Under the pieces are notes generated by a model. It was not told the DNA's origin. It saw nothing but the letters and a program-made list of their open reading frames with translations, and ran no database searches. DNA of 64,000 nt from positions 7,010 through 71,009 of the forward strand of contig CBDHYJ010000034.1 of NCBI GenBank assembly GCA_965275905.1. The letters run 5' to 3'. Of this stretch, positions 26,637 to 35,731 are shown one piece after another (within the stretch, counting starts at the first letter, position 1; the number at the start of each line of letters is the position of its first letter). A program made the position numbers and the translations under genes. The stretch comes from CBDAQD01 sp965275905. Lineage in GTDB: Bacteria > Pseudomonadota > Alphaproteobacteria > Rhizobiales > JAJFHC01.

Positions 26637-27128
26637 TCAGGCTGCCGCCGCTTTCCGCCTGTCCAGTTCCGGTGGAATCTCCATCTGGCGACGTCTGCGG
26701 CACGGACCGACGTAGCCCTTGGAAACGATGAACTCCCTCGGATTGTTGAGCAGGGCGTTCATCCGCATGAACAGGGGTCTTGGGGCCAACGGTTTGGCGA
26801 TGATGTCATTGACGCCGCAGTCCCGCATCTTGATCACCTTGCTGTGGTTCGGCATGGCCGTCATCAGCAGAATCGGGACGCGCCGGTTGGGGCACTGCTC
26901 GTCATGACGTACCATGTGGGTAAAGTCAGCGCCATCGAGACGGTCGAGAAAGAAGTCGAGGAGTACAAAGTCGAAACTCTGCCTGTTGACCAGGCGATGC
27001 GCGGTCAGCACCGTTTCGGCTTCCTGAATGCCGGCAACGCCGAAGGCCGTCAGCATTTCGCGCACGAGGTTCCGCATGTGCGGATTGTTCTCCACCACAA
27101 GAATGGAAAGTCTCGAAAAATCAGCCAT
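26637..27128 (-). CDS. Single-domain response regulator with altered acidic pair
   Basis: A 163-residue CheY-like receiver with no output domain. It shows the phospho-acceptor Asp in FVLLDFFLDRLDG, a Thr in LLMTAMP and the conserved Lys in DIIAKPL. The usual N-terminal acidic pair is Glu-Asn here (ILVVENNPHMRNL), so one Mg2+-binding acid is replaced by Asn; phosphorylation may be weak. About 40 extra C-terminal residues are Arg-rich. The frame continues upstream to 27437, but ATG 27128 (MADFSRLSILVV) is the natural start. It is divergent from the binding protein at 27265. Confidence 0.85.
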   Translation of the reverse strand: MADFSRLSILVVENNPHMRNLVREMLTAFGVAGIQEAETVLTAHRLVNRQSFDFVLLDFFLDRLDGADFTHMVRHDEQCPNRRVPILLMTAMPNHSKVIKMRDCGVNDIIAKPLAPRPLFMRMNALLNNPREFIVSKGYVGPCRRRRQMEIPPELDRRKAAAA

Positions 27129-27264
27129 TTGAACTCCGGGCTGGGAAAGGGATTCGCAGCTTGGTGTACCAAGTGATGCCAAAAACATGGTTAGGAGATC
27201 GTTAACGCCGGCTGATCCAAGTTTTACTGGAGCCGGAGCGCGAATAAGGTAAAACCATATCGAA

Positions 27265-28245
27265 ATGCGGAACGACTGGGACACGTTTGCGAGATGCCTC
27301 TGCGCGGCACGCCGGCCGGCGTTGCGGAGTCTTGCGTTCGCGTTCATGTTTGCGGCGGTCGCGATTTCTCCGACCGGCGATCTCCTGGCGCAACCGGCCT
27401 CGCAGCAGTCCGAGACGGAGCGTTCCACGATCGGCAAAAAGTCGGATGCCGAAGACCGGGAAGCAAAAGTTCGCGAAAGCCTGCCGAATGTGCCCGGCTA
27501 TTGGCCCATGGAACGCGCCGTCGACAAGCCCGAGTTAAGCGACGTTCAGACCATCCGGTTCATCACCACCGCCGACTATCCGCCATTCAACTACCTCGAC
27601 GCGACAGGGGTCCTTGTCGGGTTCAATATCGATGTCGCCTGGGGCATCTGCACTGCTCTCAAGGTCCGCTGCACGGTGCGCCGCGTCGACTGGGACAAGA
27701 TGGCCGAGGAACTGGAGACCGGCAAGGCGGATGCCGCCATCGCGTCACATCGTATAAGCAGGTCAACGCGCCAGCGGTTCCTGTTTTCGGACCGCTACTA
27801 CGACACACCGGCACGCTTCGTGGTCCGCAAGGAAGACACGTTGCAGGACGTCAATCCGGATGTTCTCGACGGACGCAGCGTTGCAGTGGTCAAGGGGACC
27901 GCCCACGAGGCATTCGTGCGCACGTTCTTCGAGGAATCGGAGGTCAAGGTTTTCGATCGTCCCGAGGAGGCTGGTGAAGCGTTGCGCACAGGCAGCGTCG
28001 ATGCCTATTTCGACGACGCCATCGGCCTCGTATTCTGGCTTGAAGGACTTGCTTCGCGCGGCTGTTGCCGATTCGTGGGCGGCGCCTATTCGGAACCGCG
28101 TTTCTTCGGAAACGGTGTCGGCATCGCCCTCAAGAGAGACAATCAGCAGTTGAAGAGAATACTGGACTATGGGCTCGACCGGGTCCGCCGTTCCGGTCTC
28201 TATCAGCGTCTGTTCACTCGGTACTTTCCGCAGGCCCTGTTCTAG
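27265..28245 (+). CDS. Periplasmic solute-binding protein, family 3 type
   Basis: A 326-residue protein with an N-terminal hydrophobic export segment at about 18-42 followed by a linker, then a family 3 (amino-acid type) binding fold. Typical parts are RFITTADYPPFNYLDATG, VGFNIDVAWGIC, GKADAAIASHRISRSTRQRF and AVVKGTAHEAFV. No ABC permease or ATPase gene adjoins it, so it may be a sensor-type or orphan receptor. It is divergent from the small response regulator across 136 bases. Its stop overlaps the end of the next gene by 32 bases on the opposite strand. Confidence 0.87.
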   Translation: MRNDWDTFARCLCAARRPALRSLAFAFMFAAVAISPTGDLLAQPASQQSETERSTIGKKSDAEDREAKVRESLPNVPGYWPMERAVDKPELSDVQTIRFITTADYPPFNYLDATGVLVGFNIDVAWGICTALKVRCTVRRVDWDKMAEELETGKADAAIASHRISRSTRQRFLFSDRYYDTPARFVVRKEDTLQDVNPDVLDGRSVAVVKGTAHEAFVRTFFEESEVKVFDRPEEAGEALRTGSVDAYFDDAIGLVFWLEGLASRGCCRFVGGAYSEPRFFGNGVGIALKRDNQQLKRILDYGLDRVRRSGLYQRLFTRYFPQALF

Positions 28246-29086
28246 ACTTTGCAGGACTGCGGCGGGTCAGTGATGACCGGAACGGCAGCGCGAGGCTCCA
28301 GCCGAGTTGTGTGGGCCGCATGTCTTGATATTCGCTGAGGCCGATCGTCATGTTGTCGTGACCTGCCTCCGGTTGCGCCCGGTAGGTTCCGCACACGCGG
28401 TCCCAGATCGAAAGATTAAAGCCGTAGTTCGAGTCGGTCTCCTTGCGAATGACCGAATGATGCACCCGGTGCATGTCCGGTGTCACAACGAAAAGGCGGA
28501 CAACCGCATCCACCGCGAGAGGAAGCCTGACATTGGCATGGTTGAACATTGCCGTTGCGTTCAGCAGCACTTCGAAAAGGAAGACCGAAAGCGGCGACGC
28601 TCCCAACGCAATAACAACAACGAACTTCCACAGCATGGAAAGCGCGATTTCGACCGGGTGAAACCGTATCGCCGTGGAGACGTCGAAGTCGCGGTCAGCG
28701 TGATGCACCTTGTGCAGCGCCCAGAGCGCCGGAATCTTGTGCGATGCCACGTGCTGCAGGTAGATCGCGAAATCAAGGATGACGATGCACAGGATGACCT
28801 CGAGCCATCCCGGCCAGTCGAGCCACCCAAACAGGCCCCAGCCGCGCAGTGATACTTCCGCGGCAAGACCGACCGCCAGGATCGGGAAAGCGATGCGCAG
28901 GACCGCTGTATCGATGGCCACGATGGCAAAATTGGTGACCCATCTGCGGGCCTGGGACGCAACGCGGTCGCGGCGCGGCAACACGAATTCCCACAGTCCC
29001 ATGACCGCCAGAACGGCACAGAAGACAATCAGGCGTGTCGTGGACTCGGTGCCCGGATCGATCGACATGATTTCCATGCGGGACAA
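28214..29086 (-). CDS. Sterol desaturase / fatty acid hydroxylase family protein
   Basis: Integral membrane di-iron oxygenase of the fatty acid hydroxylase superfamily, 290 residues. The histidine-rich metal ligands are all present: HVASH, HKVHHADRDF, NHAN and HRVHH near the C-terminal third. Four or so hydrophobic segments (for example TRLIVFCAVLAVMGLWEFV near the start) surround them. Substrate unknown; family members hydroxylate or desaturate lipids at the membrane surface. The gene is transcribed toward the binding-protein gene and overlaps its end. Confidence 0.9.
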   Translation of the reverse strand: MSRMEIMSIDPGTESTTRLIVFCAVLAVMGLWEFVLPRRDRVASQARRWVTNFAIVAIDTAVLRIAFPILAVGLAAEVSLRGWGLFGWLDWPGWLEVILCIVILDFAIYLQHVASHKIPALWALHKVHHADRDFDVSTAIRFHPVEIALSMLWKFVVVIALGASPLSVFLFEVLLNATAMFNHANVRLPLAVDAVVRLFVVTPDMHRVHHSVIRKETDSNYGFNLSIWDRVCGTYRAQPEAGHDNMTIGLSEYQDMRPTQLGWSLALPFRSSLTRRSPAKSRTGPAESTE

Positions 29087-29154
29087 TATGGCCTTTGACC
29101 GTCCAAAAGCATAGTCTGAGCCACCGATCCCGGCATCAATTCGCTGTGTGAAAC

Positions 29155-29787
29155 ATGGTTGATTTCCTCAAAAACGGGCCTGCTGATGCGCCGGCGACGA
29201 TCATTCTTGCGCACGGCGCGGGCGCTCCGATGGATAGTGAATTCATGGAGGCGGTTGCCCGGAGGATCGCGGATTGCGGACTGCGCGCACTGCGTTTTGA
29301 GTTTGAATACATGGCCGACCGTCGGGTCTCCGGACGCAAGAGACCGCCTCCGGCGGCAACGACGCTCACAGGCTTCTACCGGGATGTCGTTGAGCAGGTA
29401 TCGGCGGCAACGGCTGGTGACATTTTCGTGGCCGGCAAATCCATGGGCGGCCGGGTTGCAAGCCTGATCGTCGACGAGCTGGTCGAGGCGCGAAGGTGCG
29501 CCGGGCTCATTTGCCTCGGTTACCCGTTTCACCCGCCGGGCAAACCGGAAAAGCTCCGCACCGGACATCTTGAGCAATTGTCCGCCCCGGCTCTGATCTG
29601 CCAGGGGGAACGGGATCCTTTCGGCTCGAGAGCCGAGGTCGCAAGCTACCCGCTCTCAGGCAGTATCGAACTGTGCTGGCTGCCGGACGGCAACCACGAC
29701 CTGGTGCCCAGAAAATCGAGCGGGTACACGGCAGAGCAAAACTGGAACGCTGCGGTCTCAGCCATTGCCGGCTTCGTTCGCCAGTAA
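29155..29787 (+). CDS. Alpha/beta hydrolase (KANL3/Tex30-like)
   Basis: A 210-residue alpha/beta hydrolase. Visible landmarks are the oxyanion region ILAHGAGAPMDS, the nucleophile elbow GKSMGGR (Ser with flanking glycines), an acid in CQGERDPFG and the His in GNHDL. This matches the small KANL3/Tex30-type family, which is widespread in bacteria and functionally poorly known. It starts at ATG 29155, divergent from the fatty acid hydroxylase, and precedes the LOG-family gene by 106 bases. Confidence 0.87.
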   Translation: MVDFLKNGPADAPATIILAHGAGAPMDSEFMEAVARRIADCGLRALRFEFEYMADRRVSGRKRPPPAATTLTGFYRDVVEQVSAATAGDIFVAGKSMGGRVASLIVDELVEARRCAGLICLGYPFHPPGKPEKLRTGHLEQLSAPALICQGERDPFGSRAEVASYPLSGSIELCWLPDGNHDLVPRKSSGYTAEQNWNAAVSAIAGFVRQ

Positions 29788-29893
29788 TGCCGCGCAAACG
29801 GGCGGCGACATCGTTTGCGGCCGGCGATTATTTGCTGTGGAGGAGCAGGACGAATTCTGTTCATCTGACGGCGGCAGGTGCGAAACTGTCGCC

Positions 29894-30478
29894 ATGAGAA
29901 TCTGTGTCTTCTGCGGATCAAGCCCCGGACTGTCCGACAGTTACGGAGATGCGGCCCGGAAGCTCGGCAGCCTTGTCGCCGAGCAGGGCCATGAGCTGGT
30001 CTATGGCGGCGGCAGCGTCGGACTGATGGGCATCGTCGCCGATGCATCGCTCGATGCCGGCGGAGTGGTGACCGGAATCATGCCGCGGGCGCTGATCGAG
30101 CGGGAAATTGCGCATAACGGGCTTAGCCGGCTCATCGAGGTCGAGACGATGCATGAACGCAAGGCGCAGATGGCTGACTGCGCTGACGGCTTCGTCACTC
30201 TGCCGGGCGGCGCCGGGACGCTCGAGGAAATCTTCGAGCAATGGACCTGGGCCCAGCTTGGAATTCACGAAAAACCGTGCGCGTTCCTCAACGTCGAGGG
30301 CTATTACGACCCGCTGCGTGAAATGATTTCCACGATGGTCGGTCAGGGCTTCCTGAAGCCCATCTACGCGGACATGCTGATTTTCGAGGACACTCCGGAA
30401 CGGGTTCTGGAGGCCTGCCACGCGTATCATCCCCCACCGCCCAAGTGGGTTCAACCGGACGATCCGGTCAAGCCGTGA
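29894..30478 (+). CDS. LOG-family protein (TIGR00730), nucleotide 5'-monophosphate phosphoribohydrolase
   Basis: A 194-residue Rossmann-fold protein of the LOG family, which cleaves the N-glycosidic bond of nucleoside monophosphates, including cytokinin ribotides. The hallmark PGGxGTxxE is present in TLPGGAGTLEEIFEQWTW, with the upstream MHERKAQM motif and an N-terminal VFCGSSPG loop. The start is ATG 29894 rather than 29765, because the upstream extension has no family resemblance. In bacteria its physiological substrate is usually uncertain. Confidence 0.93.
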   Translation: MRICVFCGSSPGLSDSYGDAARKLGSLVAEQGHELVYGGGSVGLMGIVADASLDAGGVVTGIMPRALIEREIAHNGLSRLIEVETMHERKAQMADCADGFVTLPGGAGTLEEIFEQWTWAQLGIHEKPCAFLNVEGYYDPLREMISTMVGQGFLKPIYADMLIFEDTPERVLEACHAYHPPPPKWVQPDDPVKP

Positions 30479-30520
30479 AGCCTCGCGTGCTTCACAGGCA
30501 AGCCGCCATGCCGGGCCGGC

Positions 30521-30937
30521 TCAAGCGTGCATCTTCGCGCCCTTGGTGATCTTGTCGACAATCTTCCTGTCTTCGCGCAATGCGATTCCGACCACCTTTG
30601 CGTCGTCCGGACCGTATTGCGCGAACACCGCCCTGTTGGCCGCATCGTGGCCGGTCGAGAACATCTCCTCGACATAGAGTGAAACGATGACGTCGCGGGA
30701 AAGCGCTCGCTGATGGATTTTCGAGAGGGTTTCTCCGGGCGCCGAAAGCACGATCATCGGCTGTACGGATAGAGCATTATACCGGTTGCCGTCGCGGTCA
30801 TGGTATGGTTCGCCAATGACATCCGGGCATTGCGCGACAAGACCGCTCGTCAGAAACGCCGCAACGTTGAGCGCCTGCCAGGTGGCCAGATCATCGCGCA
30901 GCACGATCGCAATCTTTGTATCGAAGGAAATGTCCAT
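30521..30937 (-). CDS. DUF2000 family protein
   Basis: A 138-residue protein of the DUF2000 family, recognised from the start DTKIAIVLRDDLATWQALNVAAFL and the middle QPMIVLSAPGETLSKIHQRA. The fold resembles peptidyl-tRNA hydrolase II, but no activity is assigned. It is divergent from the AraC-type regulator at 30965 with only 27 bases between the starts, so the promoters must overlap. The regulator probably controls it. Confidence 0.9.
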   Translation of the reverse strand: MDISFDTKIAIVLRDDLATWQALNVAAFLTSGLVAQCPDVIGEPYHDRDGNRYNALSVQPMIVLSAPGETLSKIHQRALSRDVIVSLYVEEMFSTGHDAANRAVFAQYGPDDAKVVGIALREDRKIVDKITKGAKMHA

Positions 30938-30964
30938 TGAAACACCGGTGGGTGGATTGAGCCG

Positions 30965-31843
30965 ATGTCCGGGACACTAGACGGACAGGTCTTCGAGGGT
31001 CTTGAACGTTTGTGCGACAGGCCTGACGCCGGCCAGATCATAAGCGCGCCGCCCACGAACGGTCTCGAACGCATCGAGGCACGCTTTGCAGGTGATGCGT
31101 TCGAGCCGCATCGTCACGACACCTATGCCATCGGCGTGACGCTGCACGGCGTTCAGACGTTTCAATACCGCGGCGAGACCCGTTACAGTACGGCCGGGCA
31201 GATCATCGTGCTGCATCCGGACGAACTGCATGACGGCGGCGCTGCGACGGACGAGGGACTGCTTTACCGCATGCTCTATATCGAGCCGTCCCTGCTTCGC
31301 CGTGCCCTGGGCGACGACGGAGCACCTTTGCCCTTCGTGGCAGACCCGGTCGTCGTCGACGAGGGAATGTTCGCCGCACTCCGGACGGTTCTCGGCGACC
31401 TGGATCAGGAGCTCGAAGACCTGTCCGTCGATGATCTTCTGGGCGAAATTGGCCGCGGACTTGCGAGGAACGCCAATCAACGCCTCAAGCCTGTCCGGCA
31501 TGCGGCTCTGCATCAGGCGCGAGTTGCCAAGGATTATCTGGAGGAAAATCTGACTGCCCTTGTCCGGTCGGAGGACCTGGAGCGTGTGACCGGCATCGAT
31601 CGCTTCGAGCTATCGCGTCATTTCCGCACCATGTATGCAACGAGCCCCTATCGCTTTCATCTCATGCGCCGGCTGCATCGCGGCCGTTCAATGATCGAGT
31701 CCGGGGCTCCGATCGCCGAGATTGCCGCGGCCATGGCGTTCGCCGACCAGGCGCATTTCAGCCGGCATTTCAAGAAGGCGTTCGGCCTGACACCCGGTCG
31801 CTGGCAGGCCATGACACGGGGCAGCTGCCGCGAAGAGGCCTGA
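30965..31843 (+). CDS. AraC-family transcriptional regulator (divergent from DUF2000 gene)
   Basis: A 292-residue regulator with an N-terminal AraC-type cupin (EPHRHDTYAIGVTLHGVQTF, then LHPDELHDG at about 90) and two C-terminal helix-turn-helix motifs of the AraC/XylS type. The second is IAEIAAAMAFADQAHFSRHFKKAFGLTPGRW at about 250-285, split here only for reading. The cupin presumably binds a small effector. It shares a very short divergent promoter region with the DUF2000 gene, its likely target. Confidence 0.92.
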   Translation: MSGTLDGQVFEGLERLCDRPDAGQIISAPPTNGLERIEARFAGDAFEPHRHDTYAIGVTLHGVQTFQYRGETRYSTAGQIIVLHPDELHDGGAATDEGLLYRMLYIEPSLLRRALGDDGAPLPFVADPVVVDEGMFAALRTVLGDLDQELEDLSVDDLLGEIGRGLARNANQRLKPVRHAALHQARVAKDYLEENLTALVRSEDLERVTGIDRFELSRHFRTMYATSPYRFHLMRRLHRGRSMIESGAPIAEIAAAMAFADQAHFSRHFKKAFGLTPGRWQAMTRGSCREEA

Positions 31844-31884
31844 ATACTCTTGGAGATTCGCCGGAGGCGTCAGTCCGTGTCGGC

Positions 31885-33660
31885 CTAGCCCGGCAACGGG
31901 ACAGGCGCGAACAACAGCGCTGCGCCGGCAATAATGAGGGCCGCTCTCGTCCACCAGGAGCCGGGCGCTATGATCGCGAATGATGTGGCGGTGAGGCCCA
32001 GCCCGACCTTGGCCATGGTCAGCACTGCGGAAGCCGGCGCATCGGAAAGCCCGATCAGGGTCGGGTTTGCGATCATGGCGAGCGGTATCAGATAGAGGCC
32101 GATGCCCAGCGCCATCGCGTTGAGGGCGACCTTCAGCCAGTCCTCATCCACCATTCCCGCAGCGATAAAGACCGCCCCGCAGACCGGCGGCGTGATCGTC
32201 GAGAGCAGCGCGTACCAGAAGACGAAGAGATGGGCCTGCAGTGGATCCAGGCCGAGCTGCGTCAGGGCGGGGCCTGCAACCGAAACGCAGATGACGTAAG
32301 CCGCCGTCGTCGGCACTTCCATGCCGAGCACCAGACAGGCCAGTGCGGTCAGGAGCAGGGACGGCCAGAGCAGCCCCCCGGATCCGGACAGGATCAGCGA
32401 TGTGATCTTGACGCCGAGGCCGGTGATAGAGAGTACGCCGATGATCAACGACGCGCACAGGATGATGGAGGCGATCATGGAGACCTGGCGCCCGGCGGCG
32501 AGCAATGCGCTCTCCAGGCGGTCGATCGTGCGTTTGGCGTCAAACGTGAGCCGGCCGTCGATCAGCAGCATGACCGCTCCGGTAATGATCGCGAGGCAGG
32601 CGGCATATTGCGGCGTGTAGCCGGCCACGAACATGCCCCAGAGCAGTGTCGCGAACGGCACCAGGAAGAAGGCGGACGTGATCAGGACGTCGCGGGTGGC
32701 CGGCCTGTCCTCATCGGCGATGCCGGCCAGCCGGTAGCGCCGCGCGAACGCGTTGATCCCGACCCAGACGGCGAGGAAGTACAGGATGGCCGGCAACAGG
32801 GCGGCAGCCATGATGCCGGTGTAAGGGACGCCGGTCAGCTCGACCATGACGAAAGCGCCGGCGCCCATGAGCGGGGGCATGATCTGGCCGCCTGATGAGG
32901 CGACGGACTCGACCGCGGCCGCCAGCCGCTTCGGATATCCGAGCTTCTCCATGGCCGGCAAAGTGATGGCGCCGGTGGATGCCACGTTGGCCGATGCCGA
33001 ACCGGAGATCGAACCGAACAGGGCGGACGAGATGACGGAGACCTTTGCGCCACCGCCCTTGAGACGGCCAGCGGCCGCAGCGGCGACATTCATGAAGCCC
33101 TGGCCGGCTTCGCCGGAATTCAGGATCGCGCCGAAGATGACGAAGATGGCGACGATACCGACAGAGACGCCGGTAAGGCTGCCCCAGAGCCCGCCCTCGG
33201 CGATGACAAGCGTCCCGAGGAAGCTCGTTAGCGGCGTTCCGGAATGTCCGAACTCGCCGGGCAGATACTGGCCGAACAGGCCGTAGAGCAGCGCAAGCAG
33301 GGCCAGCACCGGCAGGGGCCAGCCGATCGAGCGCCGGGCCATCTCGAGCACGATCCCGATAAGCACGAACGCAATGGCAATCTGCAGATTGCCCTCAAGT
33401 GAGCCGTACTGATCACCGAGCGCCCGCTCGTTCCATGCGATATAACCGCAGGCGGTCACCCCGGTCACGGTCAGCAGCCAGCCGGTAATGCGGCTGATCC
33501 CTTGAGTCGAGGCGAAGACGAGGACCCAGGGCAGGGCAAGCGCCATATGCATCGGCCGGCTCACCAGGTTCGGGACCAGCCCCGAAAAGATCAGCCCGAG
33601 GTGAAACGCGACAAGCACGGCCCCGAGCAGGACCCAGATGAGCCGGAAAGATGCTGTCAT
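31885..33660 (-). CDS. TAXI-type TRAP transporter fused permease
   Basis: Fused small and large membrane subunits of a TRAP transporter of the TAXI type, 591 residues with about 16 hydrophobic segments. The DctM-like core has motifs such as GSISGSASANVASTGAITLP and MEVPTTAAYVICVSVAGPAL. The start is ATG 33660 (MTASFRLIWVLLG), since the upstream extension of the frame is charged and unrelated. Its binding protein is encoded immediately upstream at 33722-34693. Such systems import organic acids using an ion gradient; the substrate here is unknown. Confidence 0.93.
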   Translation of the reverse strand: MTASFRLIWVLLGAVLVAFHLGLIFSGLVPNLVSRPMHMALALPWVLVFASTQGISRITGWLLTVTGVTACGYIAWNERALGDQYGSLEGNLQIAIAFVLIGIVLEMARRSIGWPLPVLALLALLYGLFGQYLPGEFGHSGTPLTSFLGTLVIAEGGLWGSLTGVSVGIVAIFVIFGAILNSGEAGQGFMNVAAAAAGRLKGGGAKVSVISSALFGSISGSASANVASTGAITLPAMEKLGYPKRLAAAVESVASSGGQIMPPLMGAGAFVMVELTGVPYTGIMAAALLPAILYFLAVWVGINAFARRYRLAGIADEDRPATRDVLITSAFFLVPFATLLWGMFVAGYTPQYAACLAIITGAVMLLIDGRLTFDAKRTIDRLESALLAAGRQVSMIASIILCASLIIGVLSITGLGVKITSLILSGSGGLLWPSLLLTALACLVLGMEVPTTAAYVICVSVAGPALTQLGLDPLQAHLFVFWYALLSTITPPVCGAVFIAAGMVDEDWLKVALNAMALGIGLYLIPLAMIANPTLIGLSDAPASAVLTMAKVGLGLTATSFAIIAPGSWWTRAALIIAGAALLFAPVPLPG

Positions 33661-33721
33661 GGAACAGGCTCGTGACGATGCCCGGGCATAAAGGTTGCCC
33701 GGGCCCGCCTCGGGTTGAGTG

Positions 33722-34693
33722 CTACATCTGCTTGTCGGTGAGCGGGATGCCGGCTTCCTTGTAGTACTTGATGGCACCGGGGTGGATCTTGCCGGTGATA
33801 TTCGCCATCAGGCCTTTGTCGACGCCGTTCCACCAGGCGGCCGAGCTGCCCATCTTGGCCTTCTGTTCCCAGTAGGTCTTGGTCAGTTGGTAGGCGGTGT
33901 CGTCGCTCATCTGCGAGGTCGTGTACGCCACCACGGGCAGCGATGTCGTCAGGATGTCGGCATCCTGGCCCTTGTAGGTCCCGGCCGGGATGGTGAGCTT
34001 CGTGCGCTTGGTCTTCTTGATCTGCTCGTCATTCAGCGAGATGACCTTCACGCCGGTGCTGGCAGCGGCTTCGATCACGTTGGGCGCTGGCCACGAACCG
34101 GCGGTCACGAAACCGTCGATCTGTCCGTTCTTGAGCGCGTTGACCGCGTTCGAAAGCTCGACTTCCGCCAGCTTCACTTTGCCTTCAAGGCCGAACAGCT
34201 TGAGGTATTTCGCTCCCTCGCGTGCGCCGAACGAACCTTTGCCGATCAGGATGGTCTTGCCTTCCATACCGGCGAAATCGGTCACGCCGCTGCCTTCCGA
34301 CATCACGAAATGCATGGTCAGGGACGGGATGGGGAACAGTGCGCGGATGGTGTCGAACTTGGGATCGCCCTTGTCCTTGAACATGGCCTTGCCACCCTGC
34401 GCCAGACGCACAAGCACCGGCGGTGTCGTGAAGACATAGTCAGCACCACGACCCTTGACCTCCATGACGTTCTGGACGGAGCCCTGGCTCTCTTCAACGG
34501 TCACGATGATCTTGCCGTCCGACCCGGCCTTCATGGCTTCGGCGATTTGCACTGCCATCTGGTAGTAGGACGATGTCGTTTTGGCCGACTTGTAGGTCAC
34601 GCGGGTGTCGGCAATCGCGGTTGTCGCAACCAGACCGGCCACCGCCAATGTGGCTGCTGCCCCGCTCAGAATTCGTGTTACGGAAAACGCCAT
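33722..34693 (-). CDS. TAXI-family TRAP transporter solute-binding protein
   Basis: Periplasmic receptor for the TRAP permease encoded next. The 323-residue protein has a signal peptide of about 28 residues (MAFSVTRILSGAAATLAVAG, then AIADTR) and TAXI-type segments: KSAKTTSSYYQMAVQIAEAM, GRGADYVFTTPPV, GKGSFGAREGAKYLKLFG, and NALKNGQIDGFVTAGSWP. The start at 34693 is taken for the signal peptide; the frame runs open to 34960. It is the first gene of the transporter unit, 61 bases ahead of the permease. Confidence 0.93.
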   Translation of the reverse strand: MAFSVTRILSGAAATLAVAGLVATTAIADTRVTYKSAKTTSSYYQMAVQIAEAMKAGSDGKIIVTVEESQGSVQNVMEVKGRGADYVFTTPPVLVRLAQGGKAMFKDKGDPKFDTIRALFPIPSLTMHFVMSEGSGVTDFAGMEGKTILIGKGSFGAREGAKYLKLFGLEGKVKLAEVELSNAVNALKNGQIDGFVTAGSWPAPNVIEAAASTGVKVISLNDEQIKKTKRTKLTIPAGTYKGQDADILTTSLPVVAYTTSQMSDDTAYQLTKTYWEQKAKMGSSAAWWNGVDKGLMANITGKIHPGAIKYYKEAGIPLTDKQM

Positions 34694-34805
34694 TTCTCTC
34701 TCCCTGTTCGCACTGGTTTGTGTGTTTAAACGACGGATTTGCCCCAAAACTGCAGGTAATCCGGCATTTGTCCAGAACAAAAGGATGGCATCCGCCGGCC
34801 GTGGC

Positions 34806-35657
34806 TCAGAGGTGCTTTTCGAGGAACGCCCTGATCCGGGCGATGGCATCTGCTGACGCTTCGGCGTTGTAGCGCATGATGTATTTTTCATAGCGCTCAT
34901 CCACACCCTCGAGATCAAACACGTGATGTGCGTCCGGGTAGATCTTGAAGGTGAACTCATGCGCCGTCTTGGTCACGGCGGCGAATGATTCACAGCGTCT
35001 TGCCGGCGTCCAGTCGTCAAGCTGTCCGATCAGGACCAGCAGCGGCGCATTGAGTTGCTCGACATCGTCACACCAGGGATAGAGCGCGATGGCGGCGCGG
35101 AACGGGGCGAGTTCCAGCTTGTCGGACGCTTTGCGGTTCGCGGCATGCAGGACGGTCCAGCCGCCATGGGACATGCCCAGCATTGCAACGCGGCTGGCGT
35201 CGACAAAGGGGAGCCGGCCCAGATAGGACTTCGCCCCGAAGGCATCGAGCGCGCGAACGCTGGCCGGAATCAGGCCGCCGCTCTTGCACACGGATCGCCG
35301 GTGCCGCGGCCAGAAGCTGTCGACGCTCAAAACGACGTAGCCCCAGTCCGCGAGCCTGTTTGCCCAGACCTTGTTCCACTTCCAGATACCGCCGCAGCCG
35401 TGGAGAAGCACGACCGCGGGGAACGGCCCCTGACCTTCAGGCTTGTAGAGGTGGCCGATAATGGTCGTGCCGGGCAGGGGTTTCGCTTCCCGGCCTTCCG
35501 CCTTCGCTTTCCTTTTCTGAAATGCTGTCGGCGGGAATGTTGCGCTCTCGAAGACGACAATCTCCGACGCGCCGGCTACACCAGCCGAAGGCCGCCCCGC
35601 GATCGCGAGCAGGGCGATCAGCAACACACTGGCAACAGTTCGAAACATGGCGGGCAT
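34806..35657 (-). CDS. Exported dienelactone hydrolase-like protein
   Basis: A 283-residue alpha/beta hydrolase with a signal peptide (MPAMFRTVASVLLIALLAIA, cut around residue 30). The core shows VVLLHGCGGIWKW, the nucleophile region GMSHGG, a possible acid in GQLDDWTPARRC and the His in YPDAHHVFD. Dienelactone hydrolase uses Cys as nucleophile; here it is Ser, as in many DLH-like esterases. It lies upstream of the TAXI transporter genes on the same strand, 112 bases away, so it may release a substrate for them. That is inference. Confidence 0.87.
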   Translation of the reverse strand: MPAMFRTVASVLLIALLAIAGRPSAGVAGASEIVVFESATFPPTAFQKRKAKAEGREAKPLPGTTIIGHLYKPEGQGPFPAVVLLHGCGGIWKWNKVWANRLADWGYVVLSVDSFWPRHRRSVCKSGGLIPASVRALDAFGAKSYLGRLPFVDASRVAMLGMSHGGWTVLHAANRKASDKLELAPFRAAIALYPWCDDVEQLNAPLLVLIGQLDDWTPARRCESFAAVTKTAHEFTFKIYPDAHHVFDLEGVDERYEKYIMRYNAEASADAIARIRAFLEKHL

Positions 35658-35731
35658 GGCGCAACGAGACTAACACAGAGCGTCAGCTCTTACCGATGCC
35701 TTCAATGCCAATTGGCGGAATACGTGCGTCT

